Shown here piece by piece: positions 46,111 to 57,859 of a DNA stretch of 64,000 bases; within the stretch, counting starts at the first letter, position 1, and every line of letters starts with the position of its first letter. The DNA comes from Isoetes taiwanensis (lineage: Eukaryota; Streptophyta; Lycopodiopsida; Isoetales; Isoetaceae). Position numbers and translations under genes: made by a program. The DNA is taken from assembly GCA_021234155.1 (NCBI GenBank), contig JAJEKV010000087.1:1311409-1375408 (forward strand), written 5' to 3'. The notes below the pieces were generated by a model that was not told where the DNA came from, made no database searches, and saw only the letters and a list, made by a program, of their open reading frames with translations.

Positions 46111-46176
46111 AAATTTGGGACCTTTTACATTCTTAAATTACGAAGCATAGTCCGAAATTTTGGGACCTTTTACATT
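46101..46176. repeat. Short duplication at the left-arm end
   Basis: GCATAGTC...AAATTTTGGGACC followed by TTTTACATTCTT occurs twice in 75 bp, straddling the arm's outer border. Confidence 0.75.
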
Positions 46177-46391
46177 CTTCTCGATGAGATGAAAATTAGT
46201 GAGGTGAACGACATATGCATTTGATCAAAAAATCTTATGTATGCTAAAAACATAATAAAGTATTATTCTATCTTCTTATATTATAATGTTATCACGAAGA
46301 AGTAGTGCATCGAGCCCCTAATTTGAATGGCGAGATCATCCGATGCATCCGAGCCTAGATTTATTGCACGACTTACCAACGTGATTGGTCA

Positions 46392-48112
46392 TCATGCTTC
46401 GATCTCTTAAGGGAAAGGGTAAATGAAAAGGGAAAAGGAAAAAGGAAGTGGAAAGAGAGAATGTGAAGGCAAAAAGGCATGGGAAAGGGAAAAGGGTAAA
46501 AGGAAAAGGGAAAGGGTGGGGATAAGAGAAGAGAAAAAGCATGGAAAATGAAAAAGGGAAAGGAACACAGGAAAAAGCACGAGGGAAGGAGGAAGAGATA
46601 AAGTGGAAAAGGTAAATGGAAAGAGCATGAAAAAAAAAAAAAAAAAAAAAAAAAAGGAAAGAGGAAAAGGTTGAAAAAAGGAGAAAATGAAGGAGAAAAA
46701 AAAGCATGGAAAAGGGGAGGAGAAAAAAAAAAAGCATAGGAGAAAAGGAAGGAACATAGAAAAAGGGGAAAAAAGAAGGCGTTGAGGAAAGAGGAAAAGG
46801 AAGGGACAAATGGCATAGGAAAAGGAAAAAAAAAAAAAAGAGAGGGAAAGGGAAGGAAAAACGCATCAAGAAAAGGGGAAGAGGAAAGGTTGGAAAAATG
46901 AGGAAAAGGGGAAGGGACAAGGGGGAACAAGAAAAGGATGGGGAGAGGGAGAAAAAAGGGGGCATAGAAAAAGGGAAAGTGAGAGAAGAAAGAAAAGGAA
47001 AGGAAAAGGGGAAAGGAACCTAGGTAAAGGTCACAAGGAAAAGAAAGAGGAAACGAGAAAAAGAGAGGGGGGAAGGGCATGAGAAAAGGGAAGAGGAAAA
47101 TGGTGAAGAAAGGGAAAAAAAAAGAAAAAAGGGAAAAGAAAAGAAAAAAGAGAGAAAAGGAAGGGGAAAAGAGGAAAATGGGTACAGGAAATAAGAGAAT
47201 AAAACAAATGTGCAAAAAGGCATGGAAAAAGGGAAAAGGAAAAAGGAAAGGAAGGGAAAAAAGCATGCAGGGAAAAGGATCGGCAAAAGGAGGAAAACTG
47301 AAAAAGAAAAAATCCATCAAGAAAAAGGAAACGCGAGAAAAAAAGGGAAAGGGAAAAGGGAAGCAATGGAGTGATGGAGGGGGGAAATGGAAAAAGGACA
47401 TGAGGAAAGAAAAAAGAGAAAGAAAAGGAAGGGTTGAAAGAAGGGGAAAATTGTACCCGAAGAGGGAAATGGTGGGAAAAGGAGGAAAAGGAAACCGTGG
47501 AAAAATAGAAAAGAAGAAAAGGGTGGGAAAAAGGGCATGGGAAAAGAAGAAAAAAGAAAAAAATAAATGGGAAAAGGGGGAAAGAGAGAGGCACGGGAAA
47601 AAGAAAAATGAGGAAAATGGAAAAGGGGAAGAGAAAAAAAGGGAACATGGAAAAGGAAAGGGGGAAAGGGTGAGGAGATGGAAAAAGGGAAGGTAAAAAG
47701 GGCATGGAAAAACGGGAGGGGAAAAAAAAATGGAAGGGAAAAGGGCACACAAAAAAAAGAAGGAAAAGAGTGGGAAAAAGAGGAAAAGAGAAGGGAAAAA
47801 TAGGCATGGAAAAGGGCGAAGAGTAAAAAGGTTGAAAAAGGAAGACATGGAAAAAAGGGTGGGAAAAAGAAGGCATAAAAAAATGAGAAGGGGGGAAGGG
47901 AAAAAGGGCAAAGAAAAAGAGAAGAGGGAAAAAGGTGGAGAAAGGAGCAAAAGGGAAGGGAAAAAAGGTTATGGGAAGGGGGGAAGGGGAAGGAAAGGGA
48001 TGGGGGAAAACAAGGAAACATGTGAGAAAAGGAAAAAAAAAGAAAAAAAAAAAGTAGAAAATAAGAAAAAATGAAATGCGGGATAGAGCAAAAGGAAAGG
48101 GAAAGGGATAGG
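46392..48112 (+). repeat. 1.7-kb purine tract (A/G on the plus strand)
   Basis: Almost only A and G on the plus strand, mainly AAAAGGGAAAAGG variants, with GCATGG or GCATGA phrases recurring every few tens of bases and scattered single pyrimidines. A run of more than 25 A lies near 46630-46655. Long proline/phenylalanine/serine frames on the minus strand and lysine/arginine frames on the plus strand come from composition. No protein is likely. Confidence 0.95.
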
Positions 48113-49588
48113 GCTTTTTCTCACTTTGATCCCAAAGCATTTATTGCTCTCAACTTATGCCCTCAAGCCAAGGGCCCCTTACTAGTTCTATTCTATTCTA
48201 TTCTATTTATGAGCTCAAGACATTTGAGAATAAATGGCAAGTTGCTATCTTTAGTGCTAAAGTCAAGGGTAAAAACCTTTTGGATGGTTATTGTCTAGAC
48301 CAAGAATCTACAATTGTAGATTTGCACGTAAAGGACGTTTTTTTGAGGCAGAGCTGGGCCTCCAAAATTTACTTGAAATCCCAATATTGATATGACGTTC
48401 CCCACCAAATATATGATGCCCCATCATACATCTCGCTAAAAATCCTCAATCCAGCACACCTGCCGCATGTGCCCTCCATCTATCCCGCACCTAGGATGGG
48501 CCATAGTGGGGGAAGAGGACAAGAAAGTGTCTTGCACGCCTTTCCCCTATGGGCTCCTATAATAGCGGAAGCATAAACATAAATATCAGCACTAACAATA
48601 ACAATACAATCAGCTACCTTGAAGGGTAGTACCATCTATCCATCCATAGATCCATCATAGATATCAGTACATCATAAAGAAGAATAGCTCCTACCCAGGC
48701 TCAGACTCATAAGGGAGGTAAAGTGACGGCTGGGCCTCAAGATAGAGCAGACCGAGATATAACAATGGCGAGGCTGGCTATAGACAATGGCTAAGATTGA
48801 CCACTCCATTCCCCCCCCCTCCTGTGCATACTTTGCAGATGGGCTAAATCAAGCTCTGTCATGATTGTAACCTGCCGAAGACGCAGTCTCATGGTATCAC
48901 CTAACAAGACTACTCCAAGTTGCATCTTCCTGGTCCGATGAGGTAGGAAGATTTGCATCTTCCTGGGTGGCTAGAGGATTGTAGCGACACATGTTTGTAC
49001 ATTACTGAACTCCCTAAAACAAGAGCCAAGCCGACACCTGCAACTCTTGAGAGTCGTGGTGACACCATTGACCCGTGAAAAGTGCTGGGACCCATACCCG
49101 GCCCACACACGGCGGGCGATATAAGCCTAGGCTGCTATGGGTGAAGAGTCGCTCGGCGGGGGCCTCCCTCCCACTTTGCCACTACCCCCGTTATGTAGTG
49201 CTCAGTCACTCCATAGCCACCATAGACTGATGGGCTCTATGTGCAGGCCGCACATAATAAGAACTAAGGGGTCTAAACTAGGAGCATTGTCTAAATAATG
49301 GCTACTAGGTCTCTACCTCTCTTCCCAATACAAGATGAGCAAAAATGATCAACCATCATCATATATCCATATAACATGATAACAAATGAGAATAGCATCT
49401 AATCCTAATCACATGCATATACTTACAATTACGTTTCATTGATTAGGGTTCGAGATCCAAACTGAAGGTTCTAGAATGGCTCTAATAGAGATATGAAATG
49501 CTAACTCATCTGGAATCCTATCTTCTAGATGATTTACCAAGGAATCTACTCCAAATACCTGCTCCGGAGAACTTCCACCTGCTCCCGT
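48113..49588. other. No gene recognised
   Basis: A plus-strand frame at 48157-48390 (FENKWQVAIFSAKVKGKNLL) looks somewhat protein-like but is unplaced. ATTCTATTCT repeats lie at 48187-48207. The rest shows no family signature. Confidence 0.35.
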
Positions 49589-49854
49589 ATTAGAGGTCAG
49601 AACTCTAGAGATGAATGCTCTGAATGATGAGACTAAATAAAAGAGGGTGAACTGCATAAGGAGCATAATAATGATTCTGGGGATGGCCTATATGTGGTGG
49701 TTTTCTTTGTCTCCACCACCACCGAAATTGTGCTTATTTTGATGCTCCCAGGATTCTTCAAATTCTTCTTGAGGATTCAAAGTTGGCTGCGCTTGTGGAA
49801 AATTGGGAATGGACTAGGGTGTTGAGCTGTTGGGAGTGTACACAAAGGTGTGAA
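49589..49854 (+). repeat. Direct duplication copy A, part upstream of the LINE
   Basis: Matches 61620-61897 with few changes. The CCACCA microsatellite is shorter here (about 49716-49728) than in copy B (61744-61764). It contains the start of the unrecognised small gene's open frame (DAPRILQILLEDSKLAALVE), which runs into the LINE. Confidence 0.9.
49840..49854 (+). repeat. Left target-site duplication of the LINE
   Basis: ACACAAAGGTGTGAA, identical to 56289-56303. The first A could also belong to the poly-A tail on the right side. The unoccupied site is 61883-61897 in copy B. Confidence 0.93.
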
Positions 49855-50245
49855 GTTGGATACTTCCCTGTTGAACTGGCGCTCATGATGGCGCTTAGGG
49901 TTTCAGCTCTACTCTTTTGCTCATAACTCGAGATTCCGGTGTCAGATTCAAGTGTTCCTAGGCTCCTTGGAAAGCTTATCGAAAGAGCTTTCCATCGGTG
50001 TATGATTTGTATGGTGTTTCCTCTGTTTTGGGACGGAATCCGCCTGATAGTCCCGGCCCTCTTTTGGCAGTGCTAGGGTTTGGCTGCATTTTCTTTTGGC
50101 CATAACTTCGCATCTTTGTGGCAGTTTGGGCGTTTTAGGCTTTTGTTGAAAGCTCTTTAAGCACTCCATCCAGTGGTGCTTAATTCCTTCAGGGATTGGC
50201 CTGTTGGAGAAGACGGTTCAGATCTGAAACTTCGGCCCTCCTCTC

Positions 50246-52373
50246 TTGGTGGAGATGACAAGATCCAGTCGCAGCCCGCCAAAACGTGCTTCTGGTGCTT
50301 CTACCATAGTTCATGGTGGAATTGGCAAAGAATATGCTACAGATTCTCCCAGGATGAGTGTATGCGATGCACACAAGGTGTTGCCCAATATGTCTTCTAA
50401 TGGCATGAGTGTGGCCGCTTCAATTGAGACAGGAGCTCCATCTTCTTCCTCGTCTCAGTTACTTGCTCCAGTTTCCATCCCGATCGTAGTTGCAAAGAAC
50501 TGGTTGGGGTCTTGCCCACATGTCTCGTGAGCCGAAGTCGTGTTGTGCCATTGGAAAACTCTTCCGAGAGTGTTAACACACCTCCAACGCGACGTTGGAG
50601 GCTCCTCGACCAGGTGGTGCGCCTCGGCCAATTAAGCGCCTCAACACTCGTTGGAGGTTCCGGGGTTGAAGCAAGACCCTCTTTATCTGCGAAGTTGCCG
50701 CCGCTGGGCCACTAGCTCCTCCGGCCACCGTGGTTGGAAGTCCCTCATCAGTTGGGCCTCGCTCGAGTGCTCCTACGGACGAGAGTGCACCTAATAGTCC
50801 ACGGGCGTGCACCTCCAACACAAGGTTGGAAGTTCCTGGGTGGGACTACTTCTAGGTAGTGCTTTCGGGTGGTGGTGCAACCTCCACAAACCGGTGTACG
50901 TCCAACACACGTTGGAGGTTCCTCGTAGGCGAGGAGGAGTTTCCCCTCTTTCCCCATGGCAGCACTGGGGCGACATCCTCTTCCATCCCGGCTGCATCGA
51001 CCACACCTTGGAGATCATCGATCTGATTGCTTTCGAAGTTTGCGTGTGTCCGGTTCTCGGCTTTGCAAGGGCACTGGCGGCTCCCGCCACCTCGGCTCGC
51101 GTGTCTTAGAGGCCATTGCCACCATGATGGATAATAACAGGAAGGAAGTTGTGTCCTATCTCCAAAGAATCGCAAGCCAAAGCAAGACTCTATGGATGTC
51201 GGCTCCCATCGGACAAAATTTTTTATGAGGTTCGGGAGTGCGGGGCAACTTTTGAGCGTTTTTTGGGGCTCGATTGGTGCGAGATTAGCCATGAGGATCA
51301 TCGGCGACATGTGGAAGCGGTTGGTTGCGTGTTCCGTGATCTACCACTTCACCGGCCCTTTCCTGGATCTAAAAGCGTGGGATCTTGGCCGTCGGGCACC
51401 TTCACAAGCTAGGGCTCTACGCTTATCAATCTATCAAGCTTGTGGCAAAAGATCAGCGTTGCTTTTCTTTTGATGTTTGAATTTCCTGAACCGGCTGCTC
51501 AACTCATAGAACGAGGTGTTGATCCTCTCTGGAAACACTTCTTGCTCTATCAACAGTATGTTCCTGGATCCTTTCTAGCTAAGCCAGATGCCTTACGTGC
51601 CCCCTTCTGGTTTGCTATCGAAGATTTTCTTCCGAGGTTACTGAGGATTCCAAGTTCATTTACGCCATTGCTAATGAGATTGGACTCCATTTGCAACACT
51701 CCATAACCAAGCGGCATCACCAAGGTTTTGCGTGGCAAGGCCCATTCATCATTGATTTGCCTCAAACAATTGTTGTCCAAAGCGGGCCCATGTTCTTTCC
51801 ATTTAAAATTTTGTCCTTGTTGAATGGTCCCGAGCTAGCTCTCATGTTTCCCGAAGCCCCTCTCTTTGCTCAATATCGTAGAGTTCACCAACAGGATTCT
51901 CCATCTGCTCCTCCGGCACTCCATGCTCCTAGATCAGCTCCCACCTCAGTGGATATCTCACAAGTCCCCATGCTGTGATTGCCCCACCCGCTCTTCCAAT
52001 TGCAGCTCCTCCGCCTCGGGTCTGCGGATCACCAAATGTTGAGGTGGCTGAAATCCAAACGCAAGAGCAAATTGAAGAGGCTCGTGGGCGTGATATGGAC
52101 ATTGATGTGGCGTGGCATCCACCCACCACCTAAACATCCACCGGCTCTTCGTCAACCACGCGAAAGTCCGCTAAGGGTTTAATTCCTCGCGCCCCGGCCC
52201 TCGGTTCTGTGGTGGGTGCTTGCCCCTCCCATTGCATCCCATGGTGGTGGCTTTGATCCACCCGGTGGACTGATTTTGGTTGATGAGGTTGTTGCCATGC
52301 GGTGCCCAGAAACATCCTCAAGTTCCCTTGAGACACCGGTGGTCTCATACGAATTGGCCCCATCACAAGATCA
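50246..52373 (+). pseudogene. LINE ORF1 region
   Basis: Begins MTRSSRSPPKRASG (50255) with a Ser/Pro-rich N-terminus. Blocks in shifting frames follow: FGSAGQLLSVFWGSIGARLA with GPFLDLKAWDLG (about 51.23-51.40 kb), FEFPEPAAQLIERGVDPLWK (51.48-51.54 kb), and KRHHQGFAWQGPFIIDLPQT with VVQSGPMFFPFKILS (51.71-51.82 kb). The latter resembles the DUF4283-type core of plant LINE ORF1 proteins, where a GPW.. and an I.. phrase bind nucleic acid; this assignment is moderate. The N-terminal third contains five small hairpin-like repeats. ORF1 proteins coat LINE RNA. Confidence 0.6.
50575..50930. repeat. Five CCAACAC..GTTGGAGGTTCC repeats in LINE ORF1
   Basis: CTCCAACGCGACGTTGGAGG (50581), CAACACTCGTTGGAGGTTCC (50646), CACCGTGGTTGGAAGTCC (50727), CCAACACAAGGTTGGAAGTT (50815) and CCAACACACGTTGGAGGTTC (50906) are spaced 65-90 bp apart. 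The stems CCAAC/GTTGG make each a small hairpin. In the ORF1 frame they code for NTRWRF-like peptides. Confidence 0.7.
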
Positions 52374-55300
52374 ATGCGGTTAGTCTCATGGAATGTTCGG
52401 GGGTAGCCTCCTCCCCTCAAAGCGAGTCGTATTTGTTTTTACTTATCTAGATTAGATGCTTTCGGTTTGTATGTCTTCAAGAGCATAAGTATCGTAAGGG
52501 AGACATATCAAAGCTTGCGACGTGATTGGTCGCATGTTTAATGTTCTTATCTAAAGCGGTGATTCTCGCCGGTCTGAGGGTCGTGATAGCATGGCTTCCT
52601 TCCTTACCCGATCATCTTTACTTTCTGCTGATCGCTTTGGTCGTTGGGCCCTAATTGTATGGCAGGAGCAAGGGGTTAAATATGGTCTAATTAATGTTTA
52701 TGCCCACAATAGACCTCATGGGAGAGCTTCTTTGTGGGCCTCTTTGCGAGGGAAGATACTCGGCTTGCTGCCACATTTCATGGCTTCTTGTTGGGGATCT
52801 CAATATGGTGGAAGTGGAGTCTGATGGGTTGGGGCGACTTTCAAAGTGGTGTGCGGTTTTGAGCGCCCATTAGTGAGTGGCTTCGTCGCTCCATGGCGCA
52901 ACCTCTCGGAGATTGATGGTGAAGGTGCCTTCACTTGGTGCAATGGTCAAATTGGTGGGGGTCGCGCAAGCTCTCGGTTGGATAGAGCTTATTGGAATGC
53001 GATATCTGATTGCGGCACTTCCAGGTCTCTTTTCGATTCTCGTCTCCGAGAGATAACTTCGGTTTGAGACCACCATCCTTAATTCATTTGAACGAGCCCT
53101 GCACAGACCGTGGCCTGGAAGGGCGTGTTTTCGCTTGAACGTGAAGTTCTTAAAGGATGCGACTTTCAAGAAGGTTGTAAGAATACTTGGACAACTGCCT
53201 TCAATCGACGCCGAGGTATGGCGGCATAGTGGATGCAATTGCGTGATCAAAGGGTTTTGCCAAAGAGTGGGGTCGAGAGTCTGCGGCAGCAGGCAGTCGT
53301 GCTTTACTGGACACTTTGTATCGGGACTGCTCTAGTCTCGGCGGGGGCGTCTTCGTGTGTTCATGATCGTGATATTTTGAAAAACGCATCCAAGCATTGG
53401 AGGAGGAGCAAATTCAACAAGCAAAGATGAAGGCAGGTCTCATAGTGGTTTCGTGATGGAGACCGTTGTGCGGGCTTTTTTTTCGATGCAGCTAAGAGGC
53501 GCCGCATGACATCAACCATGTCCTCATTGCTTTTGCCGAATGGTTCGATGCTATGAGCCACGACTAAACTCGTGCAAAGACATCGATAACCACTTCCGGC
53601 GTTTTTTGCTGAGAAACATCTTATCTTTCAATCAAATGCAAGATGCTATTTTATCTAGGATTTCCCCATCATCTCGGTGAGCGTAGCGAGTCAATAGAGG
53701 CGACTATGACGGTGACGATTTAAAATCGTGATCTTTGAACCGAAAAGAGGCAAATGCCCGAGGTTTGGATGGTTTGCCAATTGAGTTCTTCAGAGTATTG
53801 GGAATGGCTGGAGCCGGATGTATATGATGCTTTTCGTGACCTTCGGTCCAACGCTTTGAATAGAATTCTAAGCACAGGTGCCATCTCACTCATCCCCAAG
53901 GTCAAGGATCCTCGGACTATTTCAGATTGGCGGCCCATCACCTTATTGTCATTAGGTATATAAGATCTTCGCCAAGGCTTTTGCAGAGGCGGGTAAAGGA
54001 CATCTTGGCGAGTCCATCTCAACAACCCGGTCGGGTTTTTCTTCCAAAAGCGGTGCATTTTGAATAATGTTGCTTTGCTACGAGGATATTTATTGGAGCG
54101 CGTAGGGCAAAACCTTCCGATTGTATACCTTAAGCTTGATTTTGCAAAAGCTTATGGCGATGTCGGTGGGAATTCATGCGTCGTTGTATGCTAAGGCTGG
54201 GATTTTGGGAACAATTCACATTAGATATTATGAAGCTGCATATCTCCTTTCGAGGCGATCTTTTGTTCCATGGTGAACCATCACATGCCTTTTCTTTCGA
54301 TGCGTGGTATTTGCGGGGATGCCCCTTTTGGCACCATTGCTTTTCACAATTGTTGCAGAGGCTTTGTCACGATTATTCACCATTGCAACGACAGAGGACT
54401 TCTCCATGGCCTTGCAATGGAGGGCGGCACCAAGAGGTTTGCAATCAATATCACGGGGGCGACACGTTCCTCTTCCTAGTCGCTAATGATGAGAATCTTC
54501 TTCTGCTGCCAAAATGCTTTTAGACACTTTTCAGCGGGCTTTGGTGTTCTTGTGGGAATTGGCGAAGTGTGCGACTTTGTGGACATTGGATAATCCGCCT
54601 CAGGCATGTGTTCATGATTATCCATAGAAAATTGCGCATGGACATGCCATGGGGTTGTTGGGGATTCCGGTTGGCATCCATGTTACTATGGGAGCTGCAT
54701 GGGAGGAGATCATTAGGGGTTTGGAGAAGCACTTGTTACGGTGGTCCTTTGCTAAGTTGTCTCTTGCAGGTGCATTACGATTGGCCAAGTCAGGTCCTTA
54801 GTAGTACCCATGTCTATATGGCATCCTTACTTTGCTAGCACCACGGATCAAAGTGCATGAGCTCATTGCAATAGTTCGGAACTTTATTTGGGTCTTGAGG
54901 AAGGTGTTGTGGTTAAGGTGGCAAGTGCATCCTTCCAAAATGGGCAGGTGGTGCGGGTATGATGGACTTCTTCTTTGCGAGCAAAGTGCTTATTTCAAAG
55001 TTCATTTGGAGACTCACGAATGGTGAGGATGACTCTCACGGTTCACGCCTTCTTAGACAAGCTCTTGGTCCTTTGTATCCCTCTAGGCAAGAAGGCTGTC
55101 AAACCCGGTCCTACCTTGGGCTTTATTTGAGACTCTTGAAGCCTTTTCCAAGCTTCTCCATTTTTGCGGGGGGCTTGTTGGCAACATGGGGGCGGTCAGA
55201 CATCTTTTCTGGCCATGCCCCTCTATCCACACCCTATTGGAGACTCCGTGGTGGTGGGCACCACTGCCTCCAGACCCCTCAGCACCTCCATTGGCAGCCT

Positions 55301-56014
55301 CGGTTCATCCCCTTACACGAGAGACGATGGGTTCTTGCGGTGTTGTCTCTATTCAAGCATGGTATGGGGAGGGCGCCCTCTTTGTCTTGGCTCGAATTTC
55401 AGGCAAAGTTCCTCTCTCGTTGGGATGTATCCCTATGGGAGAAGGTTGCGTAAAAATTTGCCTCTCATAGTGCAAGTTGGTGTTGCTGAAAGGGTGTCAT
55501 GGGACTGTCATGAAAATATTCACAAAGGCAAGCAATTTGTCAGATCAGTATATCGCCTTCTTTTAGCACCATAACCCCTCCGGTTGCGGATGGGTGGCAC
55601 CTACATGTTCCATGACCCACTTTGCAAACCGTACATGGCGATGGCTTTGGGATAGGTTGCTCCACCCTAAAGTCTACGCATACTATGGTGGCGGGTTATC
55701 CACAGGTGCTCGAGGTTAATGCCTTTCGATATCGCTATGATCCTCGCATATCTGCGGTATGCCGCTTCGCCTCTCGGACGTTGACTCTTGAGCATTGTCT
55801 CTTTGATTGTCCTGAGGTTCAACCAGCATGGTCCTGGCTACAAGGTTTGTTTAACAGCACATTGGACTACCGATGCATCCTTTTGGCGTCCTATCCCAGC
55901 GCATGGCCTCCGGCTAAACAAAGGGCATTTCATCTTGGTTCCGGTTGGCTCCTATGGTGGATATGGGGCGTCGTAAACACCACATCTTTGGGGCATGTAT
56001 TCATCCGCACATAG
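52374..56014 (+). pseudogene. LINE ORF2: endonuclease, reverse transcriptase, zf-RVT
   Basis: Starts MRLVSWNVRG (52374), the first AP-endonuclease motif, but with TAG as the 11th codon. Then come YGLINVYAHN, GDLNMVEVESDGLGRLSKWC and FTWCNGQIGGGRASSRLDRA, the later endonuclease blocks (GDFN and the yTW.n....SrLDR). RT follows with ARGLDGLPIEFF, LNRILSTGAISLIPKVKDPR then TISDWRPITLLS, a PLLAPLLFTIVAEALSRLF block, and a corrupted catalytic YADD-like VANDENL. The tail has WLWDRLLHPKVYAY and CRFASRTLTLEHCLFDCPEV, the zinc-binding zf-RVT. At least eight frame changes. In active copies this protein nicks the target and primes reverse transcription there. Confidence 0.85.
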
Positions 56015-56266
56015 TATTATTCAAATTGGCCCGAAAAAAGATATTGTGACCTACGAGTGTTCTTCCCTTGACTCAGAACTGGTGGAACGCATCTGGATTC
56101 AGTATCTTCGAATTGATTCTTATCATTAGTCTCCTATTCTGGAGTAAGCACATTGTGCTCCAGGCTTGTGCTCCTGTGGCATCTCTGTGTGCTTACACAG
56201 TTAGATGAGACATGTAAATTTTGTATTTTTTTCTCTGATTAATAAACTTTTTGGCTTTCGTCCTTC

Positions 56267-56288
56267 AAAAAAAAAAAAAAAAAAAAAA
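56267..56288 (+). other. LINE poly-A tail
   Basis: A run of about 22 A follows CGTCCTTC and directly abuts the right target duplication. A TTAATAAAC signal lies about 25 bases upstream. Confidence 0.95.
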
Positions 56289-56303
56289 ACACAAAGGTGT
56301 GAA
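56289..56303 (+). repeat. Right target-site duplication of the LINE
   Basis: ACACAAAGGTGTGAA, identical to 49840-49854, after which copy A of the host segment resumes (CATTACCAATGTGC). Confidence 0.93.
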
Positions 56304-57187
56304 CATTACCAATGTGCATTGTTGCACTTTGGTTACAACGTTGGCATTTCAGAGTTAATGGACCAAAGAGTAAAGTTCAAGAATTGATGTCGAGACTAAT
56401 AGCCTTGCATGGGAATGATCATGAGACAAATAACTTTAGAACAATTGAGAAAGCGTCCTACCAATTGAAATTTATAATTGTGGCAGAATATTTTGGCAAA
56501 AGGAATTTAATTTTCAGCCCCATCAATGTTGATAATACTCCAAATACAAACTAGAGGTTTAATTATACGATATAATGCAATAGACTATGTTTTACTGCTT
56601 TTATAAAATGAGGCTTCACGTTTAGCATTCATATACTTTAGATCTTTGTAGTTCAGTTTCTCTCTCAGAATCTCAAATTATATGTCATGTGGTTGTAGTT
56701 TATGCATTAAAATAGAATATAGAAGATCATTTAGTTTTGCTTGTTGAATATTAAATGTCGAGTTTGATGCTTGTGCAACCATGATGAAAGAACCATATAT
56801 CATCATTATTGCTAATTTTGTATATGTATGTATCACGTCAATGGGCTATATTCTTACTATTTGGGATTTGAAGACGATGAATGCATGGTAATGAAGCCTA
56901 TTTACATCTATTGGTCAACAAACAAAAGGGCTGGATCTTGGAAGTATATGAAACAACACATGAAGAAGCCAAATACAAAAATGGCTAAAGATGTTAAGAG
57001 GTATGCAAGTAGCTTGAACATGTTCCAGTTTCAAATAATAGGCCATGCAAGCGATTGTCATGAGACTGACTTGTTAGAGAATGACTTTATTATCCAAGAG
57101 CACAATATCATTAAGAACTGCTATACTAATTTGTTTAACAACCCTTCAATTTCAAAGAACTTTTTGTTTTTGAGACCAAAATGGTAA
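56304..57187 (+). pseudogene. Unrecognised small gene, copy A, interrupted by the LINE
   Basis: The first frame is cut by the LINE and then frameshifted by loss of one C (GGACCAAAG against GGACCCAAAG in copy B), giving a stop near 56384. The second frame, ATG 56828 to 57187 (119 codons), is intact. It reads MYHVNGLYSYYLGFEDDECM, then YIYWSTNKRAGSWKYMKQHM, then HETDLLENDFIIQEHNIIKN, ending LFLRPKW. Between the frames lies AT-rich DNA that may be an intron (about 56555-56827). No family was recognised. Copy B shows the opposite pattern of damage. Confidence 0.55.
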
Positions 57188-57859
57188 GTAAGAAATAAAT
57201 AAATACATATCTAGGTTTGTAATAGGATCACCACACATTTGGGATCCCAATTCCAACCATGGCGGATGGGTTTTGAGAATCAAAATTAAGATCCTTGTTC
57301 TAGCAAATATAGAATGTTTTTAGCAATAACTTTATAAATAGAATTCGTGTGCTCTATAATGTTCCATATGAATGGAACAATGGATTAGTACCATTTTTTA
57401 TGCACATTTGCAAGTTAGATATTTTGTCAACTATTATCCAAGAGCCTCATAAAAACTTATGCCCAATTTAAAGCAGTAGTTATTAAGTAAGGGATTCGAA
57501 ACAGAGCAAGAACAAAGGAACAGAGCAAAGGGATTTCGAAACAGAGCAAGAACAAAGAAACAAGAGCAAATTTGTATTCAAATTTTTGAAGTGGAAATTT
57601 AAAAAATAGAGTAAGAACTCCAAGATCTTCGCCAATTCTGTAAAACTTTGCTGATCTTGTAGATACTCTGCCAAAACTATAGTCAAATATCGCATCTTAA
57701 AAATGTCACCCTAAATTGCATCTCCACTATAAGAACTCTTGCAAAAAATCTGTTGCATCTTCAAAACGGTCCTCTAAATTGCAAACTGCATCTGCTTTGT
57801 AATAACGGTCCTTTAAACTGCAAAACTGCTCCCATAAACTCTATTTGTTCCAGAACGCC
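56304..57859 (+). repeat. Direct duplication copy A, part downstream of the LINE
   Basis: Aligned base for base with 61898-63445 at high identity. Differences include single-base indels and a 4-base plus 3-base gap within the second open frame. Similarity breaks at about 57859 (CGCCT), where a 1.5-kb sequence absent from copy B begins. Confidence 0.93.

Larger units (their letters stand above)
49855..56288 (+). mobile_element. Nearly full-length L1-type LINE, inactive
   Basis: A 6.43-kb insertion bounded by a perfect 15-bp target duplication, ending in about 22 A after AATAAA-like TTAATAAAC. Order: 5' leader (49855-50245), ORF1-like region (50246-52373), ORF2 with AP endonuclease (52374-53070), reverse transcriptase (about 53.7-54.8 kb) and zinc-binding RT tail (about 55.6-56.0 kb). 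Nearly every domain is split by frameshifts and stops, yet the target duplication is intact and domains are easy to read, so it is only moderately old. Copy B of the host segment lacks it, so insertion came after that duplication. It interrupts an open frame of the host segment. Confidence 0.95.

Noticed and set aside
46373-48140. Very long open frames (up to 525 codons) in the purine tract
   Set aside because: Composition only (Phe/Pro/Ser or Lys/Arg), no domain, several frames open at once over the same DNA.
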